Assembly: GCA_945888595.1 (NCBI GenBank)
Contig: CAMDAO010000012.1
Location: 1-36,686, forward strand
Direction of reading: 5' to 3'
From: Chryseobacterium gleum
Lineage (GTDB): Bacteria > Bacteroidota > Bacteroidia > Flavobacteriales_D > Crocinitomicaceae
Length of the DNA stretch: 36,686 nt
In this document: positions 16,801 through 26,300 of the stretch, in pieces
Position numbering within the stretch: position 1 is the first letter of the stretch
How the letters are laid out: each line of letters opens with the position of its first letter
The notes under the pieces: generated by a model
Database searches by the model: none
What the model was told of the DNA's origin: nothing
The model's input: the letters and a program-made list of their open reading frames with translations, nothing else
Translations under genes and position numbers: made by a program

Positions 16801-17340
16801 GGAAATGGTGTATTAGTAAAAAGTATTAAGCCAAACTTTAAAACGATCGGTCCAAAATTCGGGAAACACATGAAAGCAATTTCAGTAATTGTGAGCCAAA
16901 TGACCACAGATGATATTGCTAAAATAGAATCAAATGAAGGATGGAAAGTTACTATTGACGGAGAATCCATCACCTTAGAATTAGAGGATTTTGAAATAGT
17001 TGCACAAGATATTCCAGGATGGTTAGTAAGTGTTGAAGGCGGATTAACGGTTGCCTTAGATATCACTATTTCAGAAGAACTTAGAGCAGAAGGAATTGCA
17101 CGAGAATTGGTAAATAGAGTTCAAAACCTACGAAAAGATTCAGGTTTAGAAATTACAGACCGTATATTATTAAAAGTAGATACCAATGATTTAATTCAAA
17201 GTGCCATAAAAGCAAACCAAGAATACGTGTGTAATGAAGTTTTGGCCAATGAAATTATTTTTGAAGCATTAGGGCAAGAAGCGTTAATGACGGATTTAGA
17301 GAATGAAGGCGATGCTCGAGTTTCATTAGTAAAAGGATAA
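13873..17340 (+). CDS. ileS: Isoleucyl-tRNA synthetase with an in-frame palindromic insertion
   Basis: Charges tRNA-Ile. From the ATG at 13873 it has 1155 residues, in the size class of the longer IleRS form found in Bacteroidota and eukaryotes. PPSANGLPGIHHVMARSIKD holds the HIGH-type motif (here GIHH). WTTTPWTLSSN begins the CP1 editing active site. DVWFDSGSMPYAQWH and FIAEGVDQTRGWFYT are family-typical, and KNGQKMSKRLGN contains KMSKR. The C terminus has the anticodon-binding domain and a long tail without Zn-binding Cys clusters. Odd feature: about residues 221-248, just before FLAWTTTPWTL, are GC-rich and encode SPFGDIVGNAGTPHDVGIGH and following residues, which I do not recall in other IleRS. 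This segment contains a 42-nt perfect palindrome (see the repeat entry). The start is fixed by the promoter immediately upstream. All catalytic motifs appear intact, so the gene is probably functional. Confidence 0.95.
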   Translation: MSQKYQEYKGLNLPNVAQAVLEKWKNENVFEKSISTRDENKPFVFFEGPPSANGLPGIHHVMARSIKDIFCRYQTLQGFQVKRKAGWDTHGLPIELGVEKELGITKEDIGTKISVEEYNKACKETVMRYTDIWNDLTVKMGYWVDMENPYITYEPKYMETVWWLLGQLYEKKLIYKGYTIQPYSPKAGTGLSSHEINQPGCYRDVSDTSVVAQFKMVDGEKSPFGDIVGNAGTPHDVGIGHALSLRHAKNATHFLAWTTTPWTLSSNTALCVGPKIEYVLVKSFNKYTFEPINVILAKNLVGHQFAGKGFKVVATETELAAYKKEDKEIPYFIAGECLGSELIGIKYEQLLPYCLPDENPEQAFRVIGGDFVTTSDGTGIVHIAPTFGADDARVAADAGVPSMLVKDDKGNLVPLVDLQGKFRPEMQEFAGLYVKNEYYKDGEAPERSADVQIAIKLKEENKAFNVAKYEHSYPHCWRTDKPILYYPLDSWFIKATAAKDRMMELNKTINWKPESTGTGRFGKWLENLNDWNLSRSRYWGIPIPIWSTAEGDERIIISSVEQLKNECDKSIEAGLMKVNPLAEFVIGDMSDANYAKIDLHKNYVDTIILVSASGQPMNRESDLIDVWFDSGSMPYAQWHYPFENKELIDGNKAFPGDFIAEGVDQTRGWFYTLHAISTMVFDKVAYKNVISNGLVLDKNGQKMSKRLGNTIEPFECLKQYGPDAARWYMITNAQPWDNLKFDLEGITEVQRKFFGTLYNTYSFFTLYANIDGFNYSEPDVKLEERPEIDRWVLSQLHSLIQNVEEAYETYEPTKAGRLIQEFVSDQLSNWYVRLCRRRFWKSDDSQDKLSAYQTLYSCLETVAILGSPIAPFFMDQLFSDLNAVTKKHTEVSVHLAKFPKVNSALIDTELETQMEIAQRVSSMVLGIRKKERIRVRQPLQTIMVPTLSQVFSDNIMHVKDLILSEVNVKELTLLEEGNGVLVKSIKPNFKTIGPKFGKHMKAISVIVSQMTTDDIAKIESNEGWKVTIDGESITLELEDFEIVAQDIPGWLVSVEGGLTVALDITISEELRAEGIARELVNRVQNLRKDSGLEITDRILLKVDTNDLIQSAIKANQEYVCNEVLANEIIFEALGQEALMTDLENEGDARVSLVKG
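14535..14615. repeat. REP-like bipartite palindromic element inside ileS
   Basis: A GC-rich island within AT-rich coding sequence. The main part, 14574-14615, is a perfect 42-nt inverted repeat centred between 14594 and 14595. Each arm reads from the outside GCATGAC followed by GTAGGGATAGGGCA. Upstream, 14535-14550 forms a second small hairpin (ATCGCCG, a TT loop, CGGCGAT). A GTAG-led GC-rich palindrome paired with a second hairpin resembles REP/BIME elements that are moved by RAYT (TnpA-REP) transposases. The insert keeps the ileS frame and adds no stop. No transposase is encoded in the window. The outer limits are estimated from where the IleRS-like sequence resumes. Confidence 0.75.
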
Positions 17341-17468
17341 AATTTCCTTCCCTCTTCTTCATAGATGTTTAAAAAATACTAGAAATGAGATTATTATTAA
17401 TAAAATAGAAAGAAAAGCAAATACATGATAAATCAATTCGCATGGATAAGTGTATCATCTGTATTTCG

Positions 17469-17476
17469 TATCTTTG
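17469..17476 (+). promoter_or_regulatory. -7 box (TATCTTTG) of the maeB-ruvA-sprA unit
   Basis: A perfect match to TAnnTTTG, ending 19 bases before the maeB ATG, a spacing similar to that at ileS. No good TTG was found at the -33 distance, so only the -7 element is claimed. It would drive maeB, ruvA, sprA and the acetyltransferase gene, which are separated by 3 bases or less. Confidence 0.6.
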
Positions 17477-17495
17477 AAAGTTACAACGAAAATTT

Positions 17496-19760
17496 ATGTC
17501 AAAAAATAGAAAACAAGAAGCACTCGATTATCATTCTTCCGGAAAACCAGGAAAAATTGAAGTAGTTCCTACAAAACCATATGCATCACAACGAGATTTA
17601 TCCTTAGCATACTCTCCGGGCGTAGCAGAGCCCTGCTTAAAAATTGCAGAGAACAGAGAAGATGTGTATAAATATACCGCAAAAGGAAATTTAGTAGCCG
17701 TAATAACCAACGGAACTGCGGTTTTAGGATTAGGAGATATTGGTCCCGAAGCATCAAAGCCGGTGATGGAAGGAAAAGGACTACTTTTCAAAATATTTGC
17801 CGATTTAGATGTTTTTGACATTGAAATTGACGCAAGCGATCCAGAATTATTTATACAAACTGTAAAGGCTATTTCTCCAACATTTGGGGCGATTAACCTG
17901 GAAGATATTAAAGCTCCAGAAGCATTTGAAATCGAAAGGAGATTAAAAGAAGAATTGAATATCCCGATTATGCATGATGATCAGCACGGGACAGCAATTA
18001 TTTCTTCAGCTGCCTTATTGAATGCATTAGAATTAGCCAAAAAGAAAATTGAAAAAGTAAAAATAATTGTTTCTGGTGCGGGTGCAGCGGCAATATCTTG
18101 TGCGAGATTGTACAATATGTTGGGAGCAAAACTAGAAAACATCTACCTTTTTGATTCAAAAGGACTAATTTATAATGATCGACCAGATTTAGATGAACAC
18201 AAGCAATTTTTCGCTTGTCACAAAAAAGACATGACTTTAATGGAAGGCTTTAAAGGAGCTGATGTGTTTTTAGGATTGTCAAAAGGAGGAGTCGTATCTA
18301 AAGATATGATCAAATTAATGGCAAAAGATCCAATCGTTTTTGCATTAGCCAACCCGGAACCTGAAATTTCTTATAAAGACGCTATGTCTGTTAGAAAGGA
18401 TATTATCATGGCAACAGGTCGTTCCGATCATCCTAATCAAGTGAATAATGTACTTGGTTTCCCGTATATCTTTAGAGGAGCTTTAGATGTGAGAGCAACA
18501 ACCATCAATGAAGAGATGAAATTGGCGGCCGTAAAAGCGCTAGCTGCATTGGCAAAAGAAACGATTCCGGAAGAAGTTATAGAAGCGTATGGTGAAAAAA
18601 ATATTCTTTTTGGGAGAGAACAAATCATTCCTAAACCATTAGATCCGCGATTAATTTATCATGTTGCTCCTGCTGTTGCGCGAGCAGCAATGGAATCAGG
18701 CGTTGCTCTTCAACCCATTACAGACTGGGATGAATATGATATGCAGTTGAAAAATCGTTTAGGAATTGATAATAAATTGATCCGTAACATCACTTCAAAA
18801 GCACAAAGTAATCCAAAACGAGTTGTTTTTGCTGAAGCAGATAATATTAAAATATTAAAAGCAGCTCAAACTTGCTTAGAAGAAGGGTTTGCTTACCCTA
18901 TATTATTAGGAAAAAGAAAAGTTATTGAACGACTAATAGAAGAGTATTCACTTGACTTTGGCCAAGTAATCGTTATTGACCCAAAATCTGATGAAGAAGA
19001 AGAGCGTCGGATCAGATATGGAAAAGCCTTGTTTGAAAAACGTAAACGTAAAGGGCTTACGGAGTTTGAAGCAGTTCAAATTATGCGAGAACGTAACCAT
19101 TTTGGAGCAATGATGGTTGAACTAGGAGACGCTGATGCAATGATTTCTGGATTAACACGAAATTACAGAGATGTCGTAAGACCTGTTATTCAAACAGTGG
19201 GTTTACAAAAAGACGTGCACACGATTGCGGGGATGTATATACTTGTGACAAAAAGGGGTCCTTTATTTTTAGCAGATACGACTATTAATATGGATCCTTC
19301 AGCGGAGCAAATAGCGGAGTTGACCAATAATGTCGCAAAAATGGTTCGTAAATTTAAAGTTACCCCACGTATTGCGCTTTTGAGTTACTCTAATTTTGGT
19401 TCATCACCAGGAAAAGACTCAGAAAAAATGGCTAAAGCAGTGGATCTTTTGCACACCAATTATCCTTCTTTAATTGTTGATGGTGAGCTTCAAGCTAATT
19501 TTGCTTTAAACAATGAGTTAATGATGGAAAAATTTTCTTTCTCACATTTAGCGAACAAGCAGGTAAATGTCCTAATTTTCCCCAATCTTTCTTCAGGAAA
19601 TATTGCCTATAAATTACTGCAAGAGATGACAGATGGAGATGCAATTGGACCCGTGTTAGTCGGATTAAAAAAATCGATCCATGTCCTGCAATTAGGTTCT
19701 TCTGTAAGAGAAATAATTAATATGGTAAAAGTTGCCGTTGTAGACGCACAAAATAAATAA
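17496..19760 (+). CDS. maeB: NADP-dependent malic enzyme with phosphotransacetylase-like domain
   Basis: 754 residues, the MaeB size. It oxidatively decarboxylates malate to pyruvate with NADP. The malic domain shows SLAYSPGVAEPC (catalytic Tyr), TNGTAVLGLGDIGPEASKPV with KGLLFK, the metal site INLEDIKAPEAFEIE, and MHDDQHGTAII. The nucleotide-binding segment is IIVSGAGAAAISCARLY, followed by FALANPEPEI. From about residue 430 a C-terminal phosphate acetyl/butyryltransferase-like domain begins (SKAQSNPKRVVFAEADN and onward); in MaeB enzymes it is regulatory, senses acetyl-CoA and lacks transferase activity. All expected blocks are present and the length is normal. It is the first gene of a tight unit with ruvA (2-base gap) and sprA (3-base gap). 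The order malic enzyme-ruvA-sprA is, from memory, common in Flavobacteriia. Confidence 0.94.
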   Translation: MSKNRKQEALDYHSSGKPGKIEVVPTKPYASQRDLSLAYSPGVAEPCLKIAENREDVYKYTAKGNLVAVITNGTAVLGLGDIGPEASKPVMEGKGLLFKIFADLDVFDIEIDASDPELFIQTVKAISPTFGAINLEDIKAPEAFEIERRLKEELNIPIMHDDQHGTAIISSAALLNALELAKKKIEKVKIIVSGAGAAAISCARLYNMLGAKLENIYLFDSKGLIYNDRPDLDEHKQFFACHKKDMTLMEGFKGADVFLGLSKGGVVSKDMIKLMAKDPIVFALANPEPEISYKDAMSVRKDIIMATGRSDHPNQVNNVLGFPYIFRGALDVRATTINEEMKLAAVKALAALAKETIPEEVIEAYGEKNILFGREQIIPKPLDPRLIYHVAPAVARAAMESGVALQPITDWDEYDMQLKNRLGIDNKLIRNITSKAQSNPKRVVFAEADNIKILKAAQTCLEEGFAYPILLGKRKVIERLIEEYSLDFGQVIVIDPKSDEEEERRIRYGKALFEKRKRKGLTEFEAVQIMRERNHFGAMMVELGDADAMISGLTRNYRDVVRPVIQTVGLQKDVHTIAGMYILVTKRGPLFLADTTINMDPSAEQIAELTNNVAKMVRKFKVTPRIALLSYSNFGSSPGKDSEKMAKAVDLLHTNYPSLIVDGELQANFALNNELMMEKFSFSHLANKQVNVLIFPNLSSGNIAYKLLQEMTDGDAIGPVLVGLKKSIHVLQLGSSVREIINMVKVAVVDAQNK

Positions 19761-19762
19761 AA

Positions 19763-20338
19763 ATGATAGCGCATTTAAACGGGAAATTAATTGAAAAAAA
19801 TCCAACCACTCTCATTATAGAGTGCGCGGGCGTTGGATATGAAGTAAAAATCTCTTTAACCACTTTTTCTGCTATAGGACCATCAGAATCTATAATGATT
19901 TTTACGCAGCATATTGTTCGCGAAGATGCGCAATTACTGTATGGTTTTGCCACCAAAGAAGAACGAGAAATGTTTAATCATTTAATCTCTGTTTCTGGTA
20001 TTGGACCCAATACTGCCATGATTATGTTATCCTCACTTTCCCCTGAAGAAGTTGCACATGCTATTCAAACAGATGATGTAAAAACGATTCAAGGAGTTAA
20101 AGGAATTGGAATCAAAACTGCTCAAAGAGTGATTATTGACCTAAAGGATAAAATGTTAAAAATAACCTTTTCTTCAGAAAATGTTTTCGTTCAGAACAAT
20201 ACAAATCGATTTGATGCGTTAAATGCGTTGGTTTCTTTAGGTTTTGACAAAAAAGCAGTCGAAAAAGCCATAGATAAAATTTCAACTGGAGAAGAAACCG
20301 TTGAACAATTAATAAAACAGGCATTGAAAATATTATAA
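19763..20338 (+). CDS. ruvA: Holliday junction DNA helicase subunit RuvA
   Basis: 191 residues, typical RuvA. It binds four-way DNA junctions as a tetramer and loads RuvB for branch migration. Domain I (about residues 1-63) is the OB-fold beginning MIAHLNGKLIEKNPTTLIIE, which corresponds to the family I-x-x-L-x-G-x-L start. Domain II carries two helix-hairpin-helix motifs, VSGIGPNTAMIMLSSL and VKGIGIKTAQRVIIDLKDK. Domain III (about 147-191) matches the RuvB-interacting three-helix region: FDALNALVSLGFDKKAVEKA. The gene lies between maeB and sprA with 2-3 bases on either side. RuvB and RuvC are not in the window. No oddities. Confidence 0.95.
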   Translation: MIAHLNGKLIEKNPTTLIIECAGVGYEVKISLTTFSAIGPSESIMIFTQHIVREDAQLLYGFATKEEREMFNHLISVSGIGPNTAMIMLSSLSPEEVAHAIQTDDVKTIQGVKGIGIKTAQRVIIDLKDKMLKITFSSENVFVQNNTNRFDALNALVSLGFDKKAVEKAIDKISTGEETVEQLIKQALKIL

Positions 20339-20341
20339 AAA

Positions 20342-23300
20342 TTGAATTTTAAAAGAAGTGCATATTATAATTTAATCCTACTACTTCTGTTGATATCCCT
20401 AGGGATTTCTATGGATGCAATGGGTCAGGATACCTTGCAGTTCCCGGTTAATAACGTGCCCGACCCTACCTTAACAACGCCTCAAAGTTTTGATTTAGGA
20501 GACCCTTCCTCCATGAAACAAACAATTGTGTATGATCCCGCGACAGGGACATATATTTTTAAGGAAACTATTGGAAATACCGGTTTGAACTATAGAAATC
20601 CATCGATGATGACCTTGGATGAATATATTGAATACGAGCGTAAAAAAGCACAAAAGAAAAATTGGGAAGCTAAAATACAAGAGCAAACCAAAGAAAATCG
20701 ACCTTTTGAATTACCTATAAAAGTTGGAAGTAAGCTTTTTGAAAACTTCTTTGGTTCTGACCAAATTACCATTCGTCCTGCTGGATCTGTAGAATTATCT
20801 TTTGGGGTTAATTCATCTCGATACGATAATCCTATTTTACCTGTAAAGCAAAGAAAAATTACTCGTTTCGATTTTCAGCAGCAAATTCAGTTAAATTTAG
20901 TTGGACAAATTGGGACAAAATTAAAAATAGGAACCAGTTACAATACACAAGCGGCATTTGATTTTGACAATATTTCCAAACTAGAATACACTGGAAATGA
21001 AGATCAAATTATGCAGAAAATAGCTTTGGGGAATGTTTCTATGCCGCTTCCTACTTCTCTTATACAAGGTTCACAAACTCTTTTTGGTGTCCAAACAAAG
21101 TTAAAATTTGGAAGAGCAACTGTGGACTTAATAGCCGCATCTTCAAAAGGGAAAAGACAAGAAATTAATATTGCTGGTAAAGCTCAAGTTCAAACCTTTG
21201 AATTAGGGGCTGACAACTATGAGGCAAATCGGCATTATTTTGTCAATATGTATCATCGTGAGCAATATGATCACGCAATGTCCACTTTGCCCATTGTTAG
21301 TTCGGGAATTAACATCACGCGGATGGAGGTTTGGTTGACAAATAAGACAAATAATACCGACAACACGCGAAATGTGATTGCGTTTGCAGATTTAGGTGAA
21401 GCAAATCCTGATGATTGCCAAGGTAGTCCTGGTGGACCTTATTCCGCAACTGGATTGCCAGACAACACTGCAAATGGTCTTTATAAATGGGTTAGTGACG
21501 CTGCTGCAAATCCTGAAATTAGGGGATTTTCAAACGCAGTTACCGCACTATCTATTCCAACGGCAAGTCCCGGTCCATTTCAACAAGCCATCCATTATGA
21601 AAAAGTTCAAAATGCAAGAAAATTAACGGACTCCGAATATTCTTACAATTCCTTACTTGGATTTATTTCCCTGAATTTACCTTTAAATAATGATGAGGTA
21701 CTTGCTGTGGCTTATGAATACACGTATAAAGGCTCAACCTACACCGTTGGAGAATTATCTACGGATGGTGTAGCTGGCACTTCTGCACTGATTGTGAAAT
21801 TATTAAAGCCTACGATAACAAACCCACAGAATAAAATCTGGGATTTAATGATGAAAAATGTTTATTCCATTGGTGCATATCAAGTTGGCCAGCAAGGTTT
21901 CCGAATGAATTTCTTGTATAACAATCCCGCAACTTCATTGCAAGTTCCTTTTTTCCCCTATCCTGGTGTAGACGATAAACTGCTTGTTGAACTTCTCGAC
22001 ATGGATAAAATCAATCAAAATAATCAACCGTTTTCAGATGGAGTATTTGATTTTTCTCCTATGAATTTTGTTGGCAACAGGGCGGATAATGGGGGAACGA
22101 TAAATACAAAAAATGGGCGTGTTTACTTTTCTTCCGTGGAACCTTTTGGGAAAACATTAAAAACAAAATTAGCTGCTGCAGGTATATCCTCTACAATAAT
22201 AAATCAAATAGCTTTCACGGAATTATACGATTCAACAAAGACTGCGGCTCAACAAATTCCTGCAAAAAATAGATTTAGTTTCAAAGGCGAATATCAATCT
22301 TCTGTCACCTCTGACATTCCTTTAAACGCTTTGAATGTGCCTGAAGGGGCTGTGACAGTTACAGCAGGTGGAATAAAATTAATTGAAGGAACTGATTATA
22401 CTGTAGATTACAATCTAGGCCGAGTAAAAATATTGAATACTGGAATCTTAGAATCAAATACACCCATAAAAATCTCCATTGAAAGCAATTCTGTGTTTGG
22501 ATTCCAATCTAAATCATTAATTGGGTCACGGTATAATTACCGATTTAGCGAAAACCTAAACATCGGCGCTACATGGATGAGAATGATGGAACGACCGGTT
22601 ACTCAAAAAGTAGATATTGGAAGCGAGCCATTTAAAAATAATGTAATAGGATTGGATATTGCCTACAAAACTGGGCTTCCTTTTTTAACCAAAATGGTGG
22701 ATTTACTGCCCGTACTTTCAACCACAGAAAAATCCACCTTCTCCTTTTCAGGTGAATTTGCTCATATTATCCCTGGAGCACCAAAAGCAATTAGTAAATC
22801 TGGTATATCCTACATAGATGATTTTGAAGGCGCGCAAAGTACGATTGACCTAAAGACTCCCAATGCTTGGAAAATAGCATCAGTACCACAAGGACAAACG
22901 GGTACATTGTTTCCAGAAGCTTCGAATAAAAATTTATCTGCCGGGTATAAACGAGCAAAAGTAGCTTGGTATAATATAGATCAATTATTTTATGCCAGTA
23001 ACGCCATGACACCGCAGCACATCAAAGACAATCCTCAAATGCTCTCTGATAGTAGAATGAGGTTAGTACAAACAAATGAATTGTTCCCAAATACACAGTT
23101 AGCATACGGAACTCCTGCCCCTCTTCAAATGTTAGATCTAGCATATTATCCGAAAGAAAGGGGAATGTATAACTATGATACTACTGGAATTGGAACTAAC
23201 GGTCTTTGGACAAATCCTGAAAATAGATGGGGTGGCATCATGCGTGCCTTATCAACCAATGATTTTGAACAAAGTAATATACAATTTATACAATTTTGGC

Positions 23301-26300
23301 TACTTGATCCATACAATGTGGATGCGGAAGCTGTAAATCCCTCTGCGAAGCATACGGGAGGAAATTTATATTTTAATCTGGGAAATATTTCTGAAGATGT
23401 GCTCCCTGATTCCTATAAAAGCTACGAAAATGGATTGCCTCCAACCGGCGTGTCTATTCAGGATGATGTCGACACAACTGTTTGGGCAAGGGTTTCGACG
23501 CAGCAACCTGTTGTAAATGCATTCGATACAGACAATACTTCCCGAGAAAATCAAGATGTTGGATTGGATGGTTGGAAAGACTCTGATGAATTGGTACAGT
23601 TCTCAAAATATGTAAACTGGGTACAAGCATCTGGCTTATCGGAAGCATCCAAAGCGAAATTAACGGCCGATCCTTCGAGTGATAATTATATTTATTACCG
23701 TTCCGATCAAGCAGACGATAGTTCTTTTAATATTCTAAAAAGATATCAGCATTATAACAGTATGGAAGGGAATTCACCTACTACTGATATGTCAAATGCT
23801 ACAAATTTAAAAAATGGTCCGTATCCAACCCAAGGAAGCACGACTCCAGACAATGAAGATATTAATGCCGATAATAATTTAGGTGAATCTGAAAGTTATT
23901 TTCAATATAAAGTTAGTCTAAAACCAGGAGATACGGTTGTCGGAACAAATTTTATTACAAGTGTGCAGCAAATAACGGTTGGATCAGGTACCACACAAAA
24001 AGTAGAAAAATGGTATCAATATAAGATACCAATCAAAGAATTTGAATCGAAAATAAATGGAATTCAAGATTTCAGATCTATTCGTTTTATGCGGATGTAC
24101 ATGAAAGATTTTGATGAAGAGGTCGTTTTACGGTTTGCTCGTTTAGAATTGATTCGTGGAGAATGGCGAAAATACGAAAATGATCTAACACAGCCTGGCG
24201 AAGGAATAACTCCCGAGCCAAATTCTACCTCATTCAATATCGGGACTGTAAATGTTGAAGAAAACGACCAAAGAGAGCCTATAAAATATGAAATTCCTCC
24301 AGGCATTGCTCGAGAAGTAGATCCTTCACAAGCGGTTCAAAGACAATTAAATGAGCAATCTTTAGTATTGAGTGTTTGTAATTTAAAAGATGGAGATGCT
24401 CGTGCAGCCTATAAAAATGTTCAATTTGATGTTCGTACATACAAAAAGTTAAAAATGTTTGTTCATGCTGAAGAGGTAACTCCTATGATGCCCTATAAAA
24501 ATGAAGAACTAACCATGTTTGTTCGATTGGGTTCTGATTTTACAGATAACTATTATGAATATGAATTCCCATTAAATAAAACGGAATGGCACGCAACATT
24601 ACCAGAAGATATTTGGCCTAGTTCGAATGACATGGAAATCGTGTTTGATGATCTATTAAAATTAAAAGAAAAGCGAAATAAGGCCGTTTCAAGCGGAAGT
24701 TCTTCCATTTCATACGTTGTTGAATATAGCGAAACGGATCCTCAAAATGCAAAGCGAGTCATTAAAGTCAAAGGTAGTCCAAATTTACAGGGCTTGAAAA
24801 CAATGATGATTGGAGTTCGAAACCCTGGAAAAAATCAAGTAAATCCTTGGCCTAACGGAGGTGCCGACAATGGAGAACCCGAATGTGTGGTTGTTTGGGT
24901 GAATGAATTGCGCCTCACCGACTTTATTAGTGATGGTGGTTCTGCCGCAATTGCACAAGCTCAAATCAAAGCGGCAGATTTTGGAACCGCACAAATTTCT
25001 GGAAATTACAGTGGCGTCAATTGGGGAAGTGTTGAAAGTCGCGTTCAAGAAAGGCAACGTAATGAAAAAATTGGTTTAGACATGACCACTAATGTTCAAT
25101 TAGGTCAATTTTTTGGTAAACAAGCGAGGGTTTCATTACCTTTCTTTTATGGACATTCACTAAATGTAATTAACCCAGAATATGATCCGTTTAATCCAGA
25201 TATTAAACTGAGTGACTATAGTTTATCTGAACGAAAAGAAAAATCTCAATTGGGCCAAGATTTAACTGAACGGAAATCGTATAACTTTACCAATGTGAGA
25301 AAAGAAGCGGCAGCAGGAGCAACACCACATTTTTGGAAAGTCTCTAATTGGTCACTAAATTATGCATTCGCTGAAAATTTACGAAAAGATTTTAATACCA
25401 AATTTGACCGAACAAAAACATGGACTGGTGGTATAAATTATAATTATTCATTTAATACGGTGCCTCTTGAGCCTTTCAAAAAGGTAAAATTTATGCAGAA
25501 GTCGAAATGGTGGGCTATTATTAAGGACATGAATGTCTATTTAATGCCAAAAAACATTTCTTTTACAAATGATTTATCTCGAATTTATAATGAACGTCAG
25601 ATTAGAAATAATATGGTGCCTGATTATGAATTCAAGGCAGTGTATGTCAAACAATTTACCTGGAAGAGACAATACAACTTGGGATACGATATTACAAAAA
25701 ACTTGAAATTTAATTTTGACGCAACCAATCGATCTATTTTTGAGGAAGGACAAGGACAAGTTGATAGAAACGTGAATCCAGCTAATTTTCAAGCTTTTAA
25801 AGACTCTATTTCCAATCAATTATTGAAAGGTGGGAAAGCAATGGATTATGCGCATAATTACACCTTAAGTTATAGCGTTCCTCTCGATAAAATTCCTCTG
25901 CTTAATTGGGTGACAGCTAATATTAAATACGGCGGAAGCTTCAATTGGCAACGAGCTCCATTAGGACAATCTGACTTTGGAAACACGATTCAAAACACAA
26001 GAACTGTCAATGTGACTTCTCAGATGAATTTCACCACTTTATACAACAAAGTACCTTATTTAAAAAAAGTCAATAGCGATGGGAAAGGCCAAAGAACGAA
26101 TATGGCAAGTAAATCGCTTACGGGTGATGATGCTGCCGATGCTAAAAAACAAGATACAGATAAGGACAAAGACAAAGTGAAACCCGTCGACAAAGTGAAA
26201 CCTATTATAAATGAAAAACCTGAGTCAGAAATGACCAAAAAAGAACTGAGAGAGAAACATAAACGGGAACGAAAAGAAGAAAGAAAAGAAAAAAAGGAGA